Positions 9,387 to 18,126 of a stretch of 64,000 nt of DNA are shown in pieces. The translations under genes and the position numbers were made by a program. Origin of the DNA: Sulfitobacter noctilucae (GTDB lineage Bacteria; Pseudomonadota; Alphaproteobacteria; Rhodobacterales; Rhodobacteraceae). Under the pieces are notes generated by a model that made no database searches, was not told the origin of the DNA, and was given only the letters and a program-made list of their open reading frames with translations. The stretch lies in assembly GCF_000622365.1 (NCBI RefSeq), contig NZ_JASC01000014.1, positions 1,426,001-1,490,000 of the forward strand, in the 5' to 3' direction. Position 1 is the first letter of the stretch. Every line of letters starts with the position of its first letter.

Positions 9387-10438
9387 GCCGCGTTGATATC
9401 CGCAAGGTGCAGGTCATCGCGCCTAACTTCAAACGCCGTCTGTCGGGCGTGACCGCGACGGTGATGCGTCTGGTGCCTGTGCAGTCCCGCGAGATCACCA
9501 TCGCCGCCACTGGTCCGGTGATCCCGCCCCATGTGCCCCAGATCCCGCTCGGCTCTCTGATCACCATGCCGCGCAACGGCCCCGATGGTCCTCGCGTCTG
9601 GCACGCCCGCCGCAACGTCGAGATGATTGGCGGCTTGGCCCTGAAATATCTGCTGGGCAAGCGGCTGAAACTGGTCTTCACCTCAGCCTCCCAGCGCAAG
9701 CAATCGGGCCTCACGCGCTGGCTTATCCGCCGCATGGACGCGGTGGTTGCCACATCGGAACGCACCAACGCCTATCTTGAAAACCCCGCGCAGGTGATCA
9801 TGCATGGCATCGACACCGAAAGCTATGCCCCCGCCTCCGACCGTGCCGCCCTGCGCAGCCAACTGGGTTTGCCCGAAGGTCTGCTGATCGGTTGCTATGG
9901 CCGCATCCGCGCGCAAAAAGGCACCGACGCCTTTGTCGAGGCGCTGATCCCCGTGCTGCATGCCACGCCGCAAGCCTATGGGCTGGTCATGGGCCGCGCC
10001 ACCGACCCGCACCGCGCCTATGAACAAAACCTCAAGGACCGCGCCGCCGCCGAAGGGCTGAGCGACCGCGTCCTGTTCCTGCCCGAAGTCCCGGTGGAGG
10101 ATATGGCCGACTGGTACCGTGTGCTGGATCTTTATGTCGCGCCGCAGCGCTGGGAAGGTTTTGGCCTTACGCCGATCGAGGCGATGGCCTGCGGTGTGCC
10201 TGTGGTCGCCACCCGCGTTGGCGCATTCGAGGCGTTGGTGGTGGAAGACAAGACAGGCACGCTGGTTGATCCGGATGATATTCCGTTGCTGTCAGAGGCT
10301 GTCATGGCGGCCGTCACGACCCCCGACAGGCTGAACACATGGTCCGCCAACAGCCGCCCCCATATTCTTGCGCATTTCTCGATAGAGCGCGAAGCAACCT
10401 CACTCGTCGCGCTCTACCGCCGCTTGCTTGCCAACTAA
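9383..10438 (+). CDS. GT4-family glycosyltransferase, probably LPS core
   Basis: 351 residues with the GT-B fold. The C-terminal Glycosyltransf_1 domain carries IGCYGRIRAQKGTDAFVEAL and the donor-binding motif EGFGLTPIEAMACGVPVVA. An ATGA overlap couples it to waaA, which points to addition of an early sugar on the Kdo-lipid A core; the sugar is not known. It lacks a signal peptide and should act on the cytoplasmic face of the inner membrane. Its stop overlaps the stop of the convergent M20 gene by a few bases. Confidence 0.85.
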   Translation: MSRVDIRKVQVIAPNFKRRLSGVTATVMRLVPVQSREITIAATGPVIPPHVPQIPLGSLITMPRNGPDGPRVWHARRNVEMIGGLALKYLLGKRLKLVFTSASQRKQSGLTRWLIRRMDAVVATSERTNAYLENPAQVIMHGIDTESYAPASDRAALRSQLGLPEGLLIGCYGRIRAQKGTDAFVEALIPVLHATPQAYGLVMGRATDPHRAYEQNLKDRAAAEGLSDRVLFLPEVPVEDMADWYRVLDLYVAPQRWEGFGLTPIEAMACGVPVVATRVGAFEALVVEDKTGTLVDPDDIPLLSEAVMAAVTTPDRLNTWSANSRPHILAHFSIEREATSLVALYRRLLAN

Positions 10439-11598
10439 GCCGCAGGCATCCTCTGCTCCACGATCCCGGCCCACCATGAACAGCCCGCCGGGATGGCTTC
10501 ATCGTTGAAGTTATACATCGGGTGATGCACCGCAGCGCCGTCCCCGTTGCCGACCAGAATGTAGGCACCGGGACGTTCTTCGAGCATAAAGGCGAAATCC
10601 TCGCCACCCATCACCAGCGGTGCCTCGTCACACTGCCCCGAAATGCCACGCGCAACCTCGGCAGCGAATTCGGTCTGTTCATCATGATTGATCATCACCG
10701 GATAGTTGCGGGTGTAATCCACCGTGGCCTTCGCCCCGAAGGTCGCGGCGATGCCTTCGCAAATCTCGGTCACACGCTTTTCCGCCAAATCGCGCAGTTC
10801 ATTGGACAGGGTCCGCACTGTTCCCATCAGGTTCACCCGCTGCGGGATTACGTTGAACGCCTTGGACGAGCTTTCGATTGAGGTGATCGAGACGACAATA
10901 TTGCCAATCGGGTCCGCATTGCGGCTCACGATTGTTTGCAGCGCCGTGATGATGTGCGCGGTGACAACCATGGTATCAATGGTCTCCTGCGGTTTGGCGG
11001 CATGACCGCCCAAGCCTTCAACCTCGATCTTAAGCAAATCCGTCGCGGCAAAGAACGGGCCAGTACGGATGCCAAAAGATCCCGTCGGCATGCCGGGCCA
11101 GTTGTGCATGCCGTAGACTTCCTGGATGCCCCACCGCTCCATCATGCCATCGTCGCACATTTCCTTGCCGCCACCGCCGCCTTCTTCGGCGGGCTGGAAG
11201 ATGACCACGCAGGTACCATCGAAATTGCGTGTCTCAGCCAGATATTGCGCGGCCCCCAGAAGCATCGCCGTATGCCCGTCATGCCCGCAGGCATGCATTG
11301 CGTCAGGCACTGTAGAGGCATAGGGCAGCCCCGTCTGTTCGGGGATCGGCAAGGCATCCATATCGGCCCGCAAGCCGATGACTTTGCCCGAGGCCTGCGT
11401 CTTGCCCTTGATCACGCCAACAACGCCCGTGCGCCCGATCCCTTCGACCACCTCGTCACAGCCGAAAGCGCGCAGCTTTTCGGCCACCGTGGCTGCGGTG
11501 CGGTGTGTCTCGAAAAGGATTTCGGGGTGCTGATGTAGATCCCGACGCCACGCGGTGATGTCATCATGAAGTTCAGCGAAACGGTTTTTGACCGGCAT
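10435..11598 (-). CDS. M20-family amidohydrolase (hippurate hydrolase / N-acyl-amino-acid hydrolase type), copy A
   Basis: Start at ATG 11596-11598 (MPVKNRFAELHDD), 387 residues. The M20D metal-binding signature is present: CGHDGHTAMLLGAAQYLAET, then FQPAEEGGGGG with the catalytic Glu pair, YGMHNWPGMPTG, and GGEDFAFMLE near the C-terminus. These enzymes hydrolyse N-acyl amino acids, hippurate or indole-conjugates. A second close paralogue (14382-15551) lies on the same strand with the toxin cassette between. The start aligns with that of the paralogue (MPxKNRFAExH), supporting the choice over the longer reading frame. Confidence 0.92.
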   Translation of the reverse strand: MPVKNRFAELHDDITAWRRDLHQHPEILFETHRTAATVAEKLRAFGCDEVVEGIGRTGVVGVIKGKTQASGKVIGLRADMDALPIPEQTGLPYASTVPDAMHACGHDGHTAMLLGAAQYLAETRNFDGTCVVIFQPAEEGGGGGKEMCDDGMMERWGIQEVYGMHNWPGMPTGSFGIRTGPFFAATDLLKIEVEGLGGHAAKPQETIDTMVVTAHIITALQTIVSRNADPIGNIVVSITSIESSSKAFNVIPQRVNLMGTVRTLSNELRDLAEKRVTEICEGIAATFGAKATVDYTRNYPVMINHDEQTEFAAEVARGISGQCDEAPLVMGGEDFAFMLEERPGAYILVGNGDGAAVHHPMYNFNDEAIPAGCSWWAGIVEQRMPAA

Positions 11599-11819
11599 GG
11601 GGCTAATCCTTTTAGCGAAGATGATTTTAGTTGTCGTTAGCATCGGCGCGCAGGACCGTGAAGTCCGCAGCGTCAGGGCGCGTTGCCTTCTGGACGCCCA
11701 AGGCGACACAGGGAAACAGCGGCATTCGTCTGTTACATGGGTCTCTTAAGACCACCGCAAATCGGGATCGTCAATTCAGATCGCACGGGAGGTGCCGCGA
11801 AGTTGCGCGAGGCCAGAGC

Positions 11820-12416
11820 TCAGGGCAACGTGCAGGTGATGGCAAGGTCCTTGGGTCCGCGCAACAACGCGCTTTTGGCCGGGTTCAATTCGATCAGCCG
11901 AAGATCGTCATTTGGCATAAGCGCCACATCCGCCCTGAAACGCCCGGCAGAAACATGCTCTCTCATGCCGGCCCCGAACGCCTCAAGCGACTGGCGCAAC
12001 CCATCGGTCAATGGCTCGCTCCGCGCCCCCCGCCAGACATAGGCATCCAGCTGCACGCGGTCAGGTGTGATCGACAGTTTGAACTCCGATACCTGCGAGA
12101 AATCTGTCCAGCGGAACAGGTAAAGCGCCAGCAGTGCGCCTTGTTCTGCAACCAGCCCCACAACGGCCCGTGCATTTGGGGTCAATGTCTCGATCAAACC
12201 TGGCAAATGCCCCATATCGCGCAGCAAGCCGCGTGGCAGGGCCTTCGGTCCCAGCTTGGCGAAAATCGGCGGATCAAGCACCGGAATAGCCGCAGGATCA
12301 AACGCAATCGCCAGGCCTTCGTCGGTCAGCTCATAGTCCAGATCGACGCGGCCCAAAAGCTCCGAGACCCCCAGCGCCCGCAGCGCCGGCGGCCATTCAC
12401 GGTATTCCAGAAACAA
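11820..12416 (-). CDS. Hypothetical protein, last gene of the toxin/immunity cassette
   Basis: 198 residues, unrecognised. The most upstream start is a TTG at 12414-12416, five bases after the stop of the SUKH-like gene, so translation is probably coupled to it; a true start slightly downstream is possible. The sequence looks soluble and globular with aromatic strands (ALYLFRWTDFSQVSEFKLSI, LDAYVWRG) and a closing segment with ALMPNDDLRLIELNPAKSAL. There is no signal peptide or membrane segment. Position suggests a second immunity, chaperone or loading partner, which is inference only. Confidence 0.7.
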   Translation of the reverse strand: MFLEYREWPPALRALGVSELLGRVDLDYELTDEGLAIAFDPAAIPVLDPPIFAKLGPKALPRGLLRDMGHLPGLIETLTPNARAVVGLVAEQGALLALYLFRWTDFSQVSEFKLSITPDRVQLDAYVWRGARSEPLTDGLRQSLEAFGAGMREHVSAGRFRADVALMPNDDLRLIELNPAKSALLRGPKDLAITCTLP

Positions 12417-12421
12417 GGCGC

Positions 12422-12946
12422 TCAGTCCTCCGGCGCGGGCTCTAGCCCGTTGATGAAATCATACATGTTCGGCGCGACCTGCCCCAAACGCGTGTTGTCT
12501 CCTTCTCCGAAAGGGTCATACGCCTCTTTCCAGAAGAAAATTCGGTCGTTCTGTCCGCCAAGCTCCAGCAAAATATAATCCTCTCCCGCGCTGCCAGCGA
12601 TCGGCAACAGGAAGACGGGCCAAAAGGACGGACCCGCTTCGCCGGTCATATTGCGGTGCACGGTGATCGCACGGTCCACATCCATGACATACGCCACATC
12701 CCCGCGGTGCCGCTCTGTTCCCGCGGCACTGTCCACGGAATACCAGAACACGCTCTGAGCGGGCGGCAGGAAACTGACAAAACCGTGGTTGGTAATAAAT
12801 TCAATGTAGGGTTCCGAAAGCGCCGTCTGAAGATCGGGCAGCGTTTCAGCGATATAGGCCCGCAGTTTATCAACGTCTTCCGGCGTGGCCTTGGGTTTGG
12901 GATAGACCGCCCATCCCTCGCGCATCTCGTCGGTGATCTCGAACAT
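12422..12946 (-). CDS. SMI1/KNR4 (SUKH)-family protein, probable immunity protein
   Basis: 174 residues, acidic, no signal peptide. The layout fits the SUKH fold: an N-terminal helix pair (TPEDVDKLRAYIAETLPDLQ), then EPYIEFITNHGFVSF and a run of strands rich in aromatic residues (SVFWYSVDS, GPSFWPVFLLPIAG, EDYILLELGG, RIFFWKEAYDPFG). SUKH proteins are the best known immunity family for polymorphic nuclease toxins. The gene starts 14 bases after the nuclease-toxin candidate, exactly where an immunity gene is expected. Superfamily assignment is by pattern memory and should be profile-checked. Confidence 0.75.
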   Translation of the reverse strand: MFEITDEMREGWAVYPKPKATPEDVDKLRAYIAETLPDLQTALSEPYIEFITNHGFVSFLPPAQSVFWYSVDSAAGTERHRGDVAYVMDVDRAITVHRNMTGEAGPSFWPVFLLPIAGSAGEDYILLELGGQNDRIFFWKEAYDPFGEGDNTRLGQVAPNMYDFINGLEPAPED

Positions 12947-12960
12947 GGCTCGCCTCTCGT

Positions 12961-13827
12961 TTAGAATACGTCGTTGTTGATGATCGACTGGCCGCCGGAA
13001 TGCGACGCGCCCTGCTGGCCCCGGTCATGAATGGTGCGTGGCACATAGCCGACCTGACCGTCCTCGAAATGGTGCAGGACCCAATCCGCAGGATCGGGCC
13101 GCGCCAGATCGGGGTTTTGCTGGTGCAAGCGGGTGGCATCGGTGCTGGCCGAACCCGAGACATCCCACAAATCATGCGTACCGTTATAGGTATTGCCCCT
13201 GAAATTCGGGAACCCGTCCTCATAATCTACGGATGTAACCGTGACCTGCTGCCCGTTTGCGTCCGTATAGGTCCGCGGGTTGTCAAAAGTGAAAGTCGCA
13301 TTGCCGTCGGCGGGGGGCAGTCCGTCCGGCGTGTTCCAGGTCCCGTTGCTGCGTGCCATCTGCAATTGGCCAATCTTGCGGCAGATGCGGCTGTTGGGGT
13401 TCTGCCGACAGCGCAACATCGCTTCGCGCACCCGCTCCGCCGCGCGCCGCCGCGCTGCTGCCACCTGATCAAGACTGAACAGGCTTTCCAGATCGGCCCT
13501 GCGCATTGCCGCAAATTCATCCGCCCGCGTCAAAAGTGCCCGCATCATCCGCGCGGTTTCAGGCGCATAGCGCGATACTTTGGCTATTTTGCCCAGATCA
13601 CCTACGTAAGGAATATACCCCAGAATAGACAGACCGGCCCCGACAAAATCCCCTTGAGCCAGCGAAAGCCCCGCGCCGATGGTGTCCGAAATCGGGGTTG
13701 GATCAAAGATGCCCGCGACATCCGCCGAGAAGGTCGCATAATCCAGCGGACTCAACTCGGCAGTGGCGCGTTGCCACATGTTCTGCTCAAGCGATTCCGA
13801 GAGCACGTCGTTAAACTCCTCAGCCAT
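12961..13827 (-). CDS. Putative polymorphic toxin with pretoxin-like segment and C-terminal LHH (HNH/EndoVII) nuclease motif
   Basis: 288 residues. Residues 41-80 form a hydrophobic pretoxin-type segment, FDPTPISDTI then GLSLAQGDFVGAGLS and IPYVGDLGK, common just before effector domains in type VI and contact-dependent toxins. A basic helical stretch (about 107-155) follows. The C-terminal domain has YEDGFPNFRG (202-211), WVLHHFEDGQVGYVPRTIH (249-267) and ASHSGG (274-279), which match the LHH subgroup of HNH/Endonuclease VII nucleases, with His252-His253, His267 and His276 as likely metal or catalytic residues. No PAAR, VgrG, Rhs or signal peptide is present, so it would need delivery as cargo. 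Starts eight bases before the upstream gene ends; SUKH gene follows. Confidence 0.75.
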   Translation of the reverse strand: MAEEFNDVLSESLEQNMWQRATAELSPLDYATFSADVAGIFDPTPISDTIGAGLSLAQGDFVGAGLSILGYIPYVGDLGKIAKVSRYAPETARMMRALLTRADEFAAMRRADLESLFSLDQVAAARRRAAERVREAMLRCRQNPNSRICRKIGQLQMARSNGTWNTPDGLPPADGNATFTFDNPRTYTDANGQQVTVTSVDYEDGFPNFRGNTYNGTHDLWDVSGSASTDATRLHQQNPDLARPDPADWVLHHFEDGQVGYVPRTIHDRGQQGASHSGGQSIINNDVF

Positions 13828-14284
13828 CCGTTACCTGCGTCCCTGCCTCGGCCAGCCAATAGGCGGAGCCGTCAAGCGCCTCGGCGGCATCCCAGATGTC
13901 GTCAAACGCGGGCGTGGCCAAGCGGTCGAACTTTTGCCGGTCGGTCATGGATTTGCTGCTGAGTACGGCGGCAATGTCCGGATGCGTGAAATACCCCGAG
14001 GAAATGCGCCATCGCAGATCAACAAAGAGCTTCAGGTGGCCCAAATCGGACAGCCCGAACCGGCTTCGGGCGATATGCAGGCTGTGGTCTATCAGCGAGC
14101 ATAGATGACCCCGTGGATAAGCCCGAAGCACCAGTGGCTGCTCTGACGCCAGATGCGCTTCGATGTCCGCGATCAACCTGTCTTGCTGCGCCGCAACCGG
14201 TAAACCCATCTGTTCTTTAGAAAGCTTGAAACTCACTGTCGGATGTACCGGTCTGTTGATGTCTACTTTTGATAGAATTCGCAT
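13820..14284 (-). CDS. Hypothetical protein, first gene of the toxin/immunity cassette (possible adaptor)
   Basis: 154 residues starting at ATG 14284. Unrecognised. It has no signal peptide or membrane helix. Visible features are LRAYPRGHLCSLIDHSL, HLKLFVDLRWRISSGYFTHPDIAAVL and a helical C-terminus. Its stop overlaps the toxin start by eight bases. A gene in this position is often a chaperone or adaptor that loads the toxin onto a secretion system; I do not see a match to DUF4123, DUF1795 or DUF2169 adaptors, so this is positional inference. Confidence 0.7.
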   Translation of the reverse strand: MRILSKVDINRPVHPTVSFKLSKEQMGLPVAAQQDRLIADIEAHLASEQPLVLRAYPRGHLCSLIDHSLHIARSRFGLSDLGHLKLFVDLRWRISSGYFTHPDIAAVLSSKSMTDRQKFDRLATPAFDDIWDAAEALDGSAYWLAEAGTQVTDG

Positions 14285-14381
14285 GGCGGGGTGTCAATGT
14301 CGGCTTCCCCGTCAGCACGGATCACCCCCCACCGACGTGGCCTAAGCGCGTTTTCGCCGCGTCTGTGGCCGGCGCAAAAAC

Positions 14382-15551
14382 TCATTCCGCCGCCAATCTG
14401 TTATCCACCAGCTCAGCAAACCACGAGCACCCCGCAGGGATGGCATCGTCGTTGAAATCATACATCGGGTGGTGAACCGTTGCGCCCTCCTCTCCGTTGC
14501 CGATCATCATGTAATTGCCAGGCCGCGCGTTCAGCATATAGGAGAAGTCCTCACCCGCCATGATGGGCGGTGTATCGCGCCAGACCCCGGGGCTGACTTT
14601 CTCGGCCATATCGGCGGCGAAATCGGTTTGGGCGTTGTGGTTTACGGTCACGGGATAGCCGCGCTCGTAGTCGATCTCGGCGGTGCAATGATGCGCTGCT
14701 GCGGTATGGGTCACGATCTCGTGCAGGCGGGCTTCGGCCAGATCGCGCACGTTCTCATCCAGCGTGCGGACCGTGCCGCGCAGCTTGACGGTTTGTGGTA
14801 ATACGTTGTGGCTATCGGTGTCCGACCGCACGGTACAAACCGAAACGACCGCCTGTTTTACGGGGTCCACATTCCGGCTAGCGATGCTTTGCAATGCGAT
14901 CAGCACATGGGCGGCCCCCAGATTGGTATCAATCGCCTCGTGCGGGGCGGCGGCGTGACCGCCTTTGCCTTCGATGATAATATCGAACTGATCGGCAGCA
15001 GCCAGCAAGGCCCCCTTGCAGGTCGCGAACTGGCCCACCGGGTAGAAGGGCATGTTGTGCATGCCGTAGACCTCTTCGATGCTCCAGCGGTCCATGAGCC
15101 CGTCTTTGACCATCTCGTTGCCGCCGCCGCCGCCCTCTTCGGCGGGTTGGAAAATGAGCACGCAGCGCCCGTCAAAATTACGCGTCTCGGCCAGATATTG
15201 CGCAGCCCCCAGCAGCATGGCGGTATGGCCGTCGTGGCCGCAGGCGTGCATTTTACCGGGTGTTTTGCTGGCATAAGGCAGTCCCGTCGCTTCCATAATC
15301 GGCAGCGCATCCATATCGGCCCGCAGACCGATGGCGCGACCCGAGGTATTGCTGCGCCCTTCGATCACCGCGACAACGCCGGTCTGGCCAATGCCGGTGG
15401 TGATGTCGGTAATGCCAAAGCTGCGCAGCTTGTCTTCGACAAATTTCGCGGTCTCATGCACGTCGAATTGAAGCTCGGGGTGCTCATGCAGGTGCCGCCG
15501 CCATGCGGTGATCTCGGCGTGGGTCTCGGCAAAGCGGTTCTTGATCGGCAT
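14382..15551 (-). CDS. M20-family amidohydrolase (hippurate hydrolase / N-acyl-amino-acid hydrolase type), copy B
   Basis: Start at ATG 15549-15551 (MPIKNRFAETHAE), 389 residues. It shares the block CGHDGHTAMLLGAAQYLAET exactly with copy A, plus FQPAEEGGGGG, VYGMHN and MAGEDFSYMLNARPG. The metal ligands of M20D enzymes are intact. It begins 16 bases after the FAD oxidase stop, so it belongs to the operon that starts with the fused ABC ATPase. It probably deacylates imported N-acyl amino acids or short peptides. The toxin cassette begins about 100 bases beyond its stop on the same strand. Confidence 0.92.
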   Translation of the reverse strand: MPIKNRFAETHAEITAWRRHLHEHPELQFDVHETAKFVEDKLRSFGITDITTGIGQTGVVAVIEGRSNTSGRAIGLRADMDALPIMEATGLPYASKTPGKMHACGHDGHTAMLLGAAQYLAETRNFDGRCVLIFQPAEEGGGGGNEMVKDGLMDRWSIEEVYGMHNMPFYPVGQFATCKGALLAAADQFDIIIEGKGGHAAAPHEAIDTNLGAAHVLIALQSIASRNVDPVKQAVVSVCTVRSDTDSHNVLPQTVKLRGTVRTLDENVRDLAEARLHEIVTHTAAAHHCTAEIDYERGYPVTVNHNAQTDFAADMAEKVSPGVWRDTPPIMAGEDFSYMLNARPGNYMMIGNGEEGATVHHPMYDFNDDAIPAGCSWFAELVDNRLAAE

Positions 15552-15567
15552 GTTGGCGGTCCTTGGG

Positions 15568-16914
15568 TTAAAGCGCGGTGCCCCGGCGGCGTGCGCTGCC
15601 ATCGGCAAATCGCTCCATCCGGAAAGCTGTCAGATCATGACCCACCGGCGCGCCCGTGACCAGTGCGGCCAGCATACGGCCCAGTGCCGGGCCGATGCCA
15701 AAGCCATGACCGGACATGCCCGTGCCCACCACCAGACCGGGGATCGCCGCGCAGTGATCCACGATCGGGACAACATCGGGCATCGTGTCGATCATTCCGG
15801 CCCATGCGGTTTTGATTTTTGGGCGCGGCACATCGGGATAGAGTGCTGCAAAGTCGCGCAGCAGGCGGGCAAGCTGGCGATGATTGGGTTCAGGGTTCAA
15901 GACCCGCATCCGCTCGAACGGTGTTTCGCTGTCGCCGGTCCACTGGCGCGGCGTGCGCCAACTGTCCGGGAAGCCCGCAGGCGCTGCCGGCAAATAGGTC
16001 TGGCCAAAGGGATCGGCCCGCAGCTGCGGCAGATATTTAGGCAAGGCGCGAAAGGCATCCGGCCCGATAAAGAGCTCTGCCACCCCTGATGGGGCCAAAG
16101 TATAGCCGCCATCCATGCGCCGCCGGAAGGCCAGCCGTGCGGTGACCGCGGCGCCCGCATGAACCTCGGGGAGCGGCCCCGTCGCCAGCACGTTTTCGCG
16201 TACGGAAAGCTGTGGGATGCTGATACCGTGGTTGCGCAAGAACAGTGATGACCATGCACCCCCCGCCAAAACCACGCTGGAAGTTTTTATAAGACCCCGC
16301 TCGGTGATGACCCCTGCCACTCGGCCTGTCGCCAGATCGAGCTGTCGCACCGCACAGTTTTCGATGATTTGCACACCTGCGTTTTTTGCGATTCCTGCAA
16401 GCGCGGGCACGGCCAGCCAGGGCTCTGCCCGCATGTCCGAGGGTGTGACCAACGCCCCTTCCTGTTTTCCGGTCACGCCGGGGAACATCCGCGCTGTATC
16501 GCGGGCGCTCAACAATGTGGTGTCGACACCAAAAGCCGCCGCCTCGTCCAGCCAGGCAGCATAGCGCGCCAGCTGTTTGTGGGAGGCGGCCAGATAGCTG
16601 ACGCCTGTCTGCCGCAGGCCAATATCCACGTCTGTCTGGGCCGCCAGTTCCTGCCAGCGGCCGATCGCCTCCATCATGATCGGCAATTCGGCCAGGTCGC
16701 GCCCCTGTTGGCGGATCCATCCCCAGTTGCGCGAGGATTGCTCTCCTGCAATGCGACCCTTTTCCAGGAGAACGACCGAATGCCCGGCCTCGGCCAGACA
16801 GTGTGCGGTGCAGACCCCGATAACCCCGCCGCCGATCACCACAACATCTGCCTCGGTGGGCAAATGTGCCGTAAAGCTCACCGGCGAATTGTCAGTGATA
16901 GGAAAGCCCTGCAT
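15568..16914 (-). CDS. FAD-dependent amino-acid oxidase/dehydrogenase (DadA/GlyOx type)
   Basis: 448 residues. The Rossmann dinucleotide motif VVVIGGGVIGVCTAHCLAEAG lies near residues 24-44, followed by SSRNWGWIRQQGRD, a hallmark of this DAO subfamily that contacts the flavin. The C-terminal part has TAWAGMIDTMPDVVPIVD and GMSGHGFGIGPALGR, the usual FAD-closing motif. It probably oxidises a D- or imino-amino acid released by the neighbouring hydrolases. It sits between argE-like and the M20 gene with gaps of 48 and 16 bases. Substrate unknown. Confidence 0.88.
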   Translation of the reverse strand: MQGFPITDNSPVSFTAHLPTEADVVVIGGGVIGVCTAHCLAEAGHSVVLLEKGRIAGEQSSRNWGWIRQQGRDLAELPIMMEAIGRWQELAAQTDVDIGLRQTGVSYLAASHKQLARYAAWLDEAAAFGVDTTLLSARDTARMFPGVTGKQEGALVTPSDMRAEPWLAVPALAGIAKNAGVQIIENCAVRQLDLATGRVAGVITERGLIKTSSVVLAGGAWSSLFLRNHGISIPQLSVRENVLATGPLPEVHAGAAVTARLAFRRRMDGGYTLAPSGVAELFIGPDAFRALPKYLPQLRADPFGQTYLPAAPAGFPDSWRTPRQWTGDSETPFERMRVLNPEPNHRQLARLLRDFAALYPDVPRPKIKTAWAGMIDTMPDVVPIVDHCAAIPGLVVGTGMSGHGFGIGPALGRMLAALVTGAPVGHDLTAFRMERFADGSARRRGTAL

Positions 16915-16962
16915 CTAGTTGCCCTGCGGCGCGTGCAATGGGAACATCCTATGCACTGGCGT

Positions 16963-18126
16963 TCAAAGGCTAAGACGGTCGACCAGCTTGCGCATAAAGT
17001 CATGCCCCGCCTCGAACTGCGAAATCTCGATGTACTCATTGGGCTGATGCGCCTGGGCGATATCTCCGGGGCCGCAGATCACAGCCGAGTAGCCCGCTTC
17101 CTGAAATTGACCGGCCTCGGTGCCATAGCTGACCTTGTGGCTGGCGTTATCGCCGGTAATCTGGCGCACCAATGTCTCGGCCTCGCCCCCTTCCTCGGGC
17201 TGCAAGGCGGGGACGTCAAACCGTGGTGTCACGTCGATGCGGGTTTCTGGCACCACCGCCTGCATCTGCGCCTCGACCGCGCGGACCTTTTCCATATAGT
17301 CCAGCGCCCACTTGTCCTTGTCCTCTCCCGGTACCACGCGGAAATCCATTGCGAATTTGCAGTCCTTGGCGGTGATATTATGCGCAGTGCCGCCTTCGAT
17401 CATGCCCACATGACAGGTAGTGAAGGGCGGATCGAACATCGCGGCCAGCTCTGTCGGCTTGGCCGCCATGTTTTCGGTGTTCATCTCGTTGGCCCATTCA
17501 ATAAGCTTGGCACCTGCCATAATGGCGTTGACGCCGGTATGCAGCAGCGAGGAATGGACCTCGAAGCCCACGACATGTGTGTTGAACCCGGTACCGCCCT
17601 TATGACCGGTCACCGCCTGCATCGTTGATGGCTCGCCAATGATCGCGGCCGCCCCTTTGGGCAGAACAGGCTGCATGGCCTTGATCATGGGTGGTGCGCC
17701 GGTGCAGCCAATCTCTTCGTCAAAGCTGAGCGCGATTTGCAAAGGGCGCTTCACGCCTGCGTATTTCGCCTCGACCAGCGCCCAAAGCGCCAGACCGTCG
17801 AACCCCTTCATGTCACAGGTGCCACGCCCGTAGTATTTGCCGTCTTTCTCGACCACGCTGAAGGGATCGGTATCCCAGGGCTGGCCATCTACCGGCACCA
17901 CATCCGTATGCCCCGACAGCACGATGGCCCCTTCTTCCCAAGGGCCGACATGGGCGAACAGCGCATGTTTCGGCTGATCGGGATCGACATAGCGATGGCT
18001 CTCGATGCCGTGGCTGTCCAGATAGTCGGCCACCCAGTCGATCAGCGGAATGTTCGTATCGCGCGAGACGGTGGGGAAACTAATCAGCTTTTCCATCAAC
18101 TCGAAGGGGGTCAGTCTGGTCGTCAT
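16963..18126 (-). CDS. argE: Acetylornithine deacetylase (ArgE), M20A peptidase family
   Basis: 387 residues. M20 signature LSGHTDVVPVDGQPW gives His/Asp metal ligands, followed by YYGRGTCDMKGFDGL and FDEEIGCTGAPPMI with the catalytic Glu. The C-terminal YGTEAGQFQEAGYSAVICGPGD block is typical of ArgE. It cleaves N-acetylornithine in arginine synthesis, but its place in a peptide/N-acyl amino acid operon means it may serve another N-acyl substrate. It overlaps the SDR gene upstream by four bases. Confidence 0.88.
   Translation of the reverse strand: MTTRLTPFELMEKLISFPTVSRDTNIPLIDWVADYLDSHGIESHRYVDPDQPKHALFAHVGPWEEGAIVLSGHTDVVPVDGQPWDTDPFSVVEKDGKYYGRGTCDMKGFDGLALWALVEAKYAGVKRPLQIALSFDEEIGCTGAPPMIKAMQPVLPKGAAAIIGEPSTMQAVTGHKGGTGFNTHVVGFEVHSSLLHTGVNAIMAGAKLIEWANEMNTENMAAKPTELAAMFDPPFTTCHVGMIEGGTAHNITAKDCKFAMDFRVVPGEDKDKWALDYMEKVRAVEAQMQAVVPETRIDVTPRFDVPALQPEEGGEAETLVRQITGDNASHKVSYGTEAGQFQEAGYSAVICGPGDIAQAHQPNEYIEISQFEAGHDFMRKLVDRLSL

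Noticed and set aside
10435..14284. Type VI secretion locus
   Set aside because: No tss genes, VgrG, Hcp or PAAR are in the window; only a cargo-like toxin is present.
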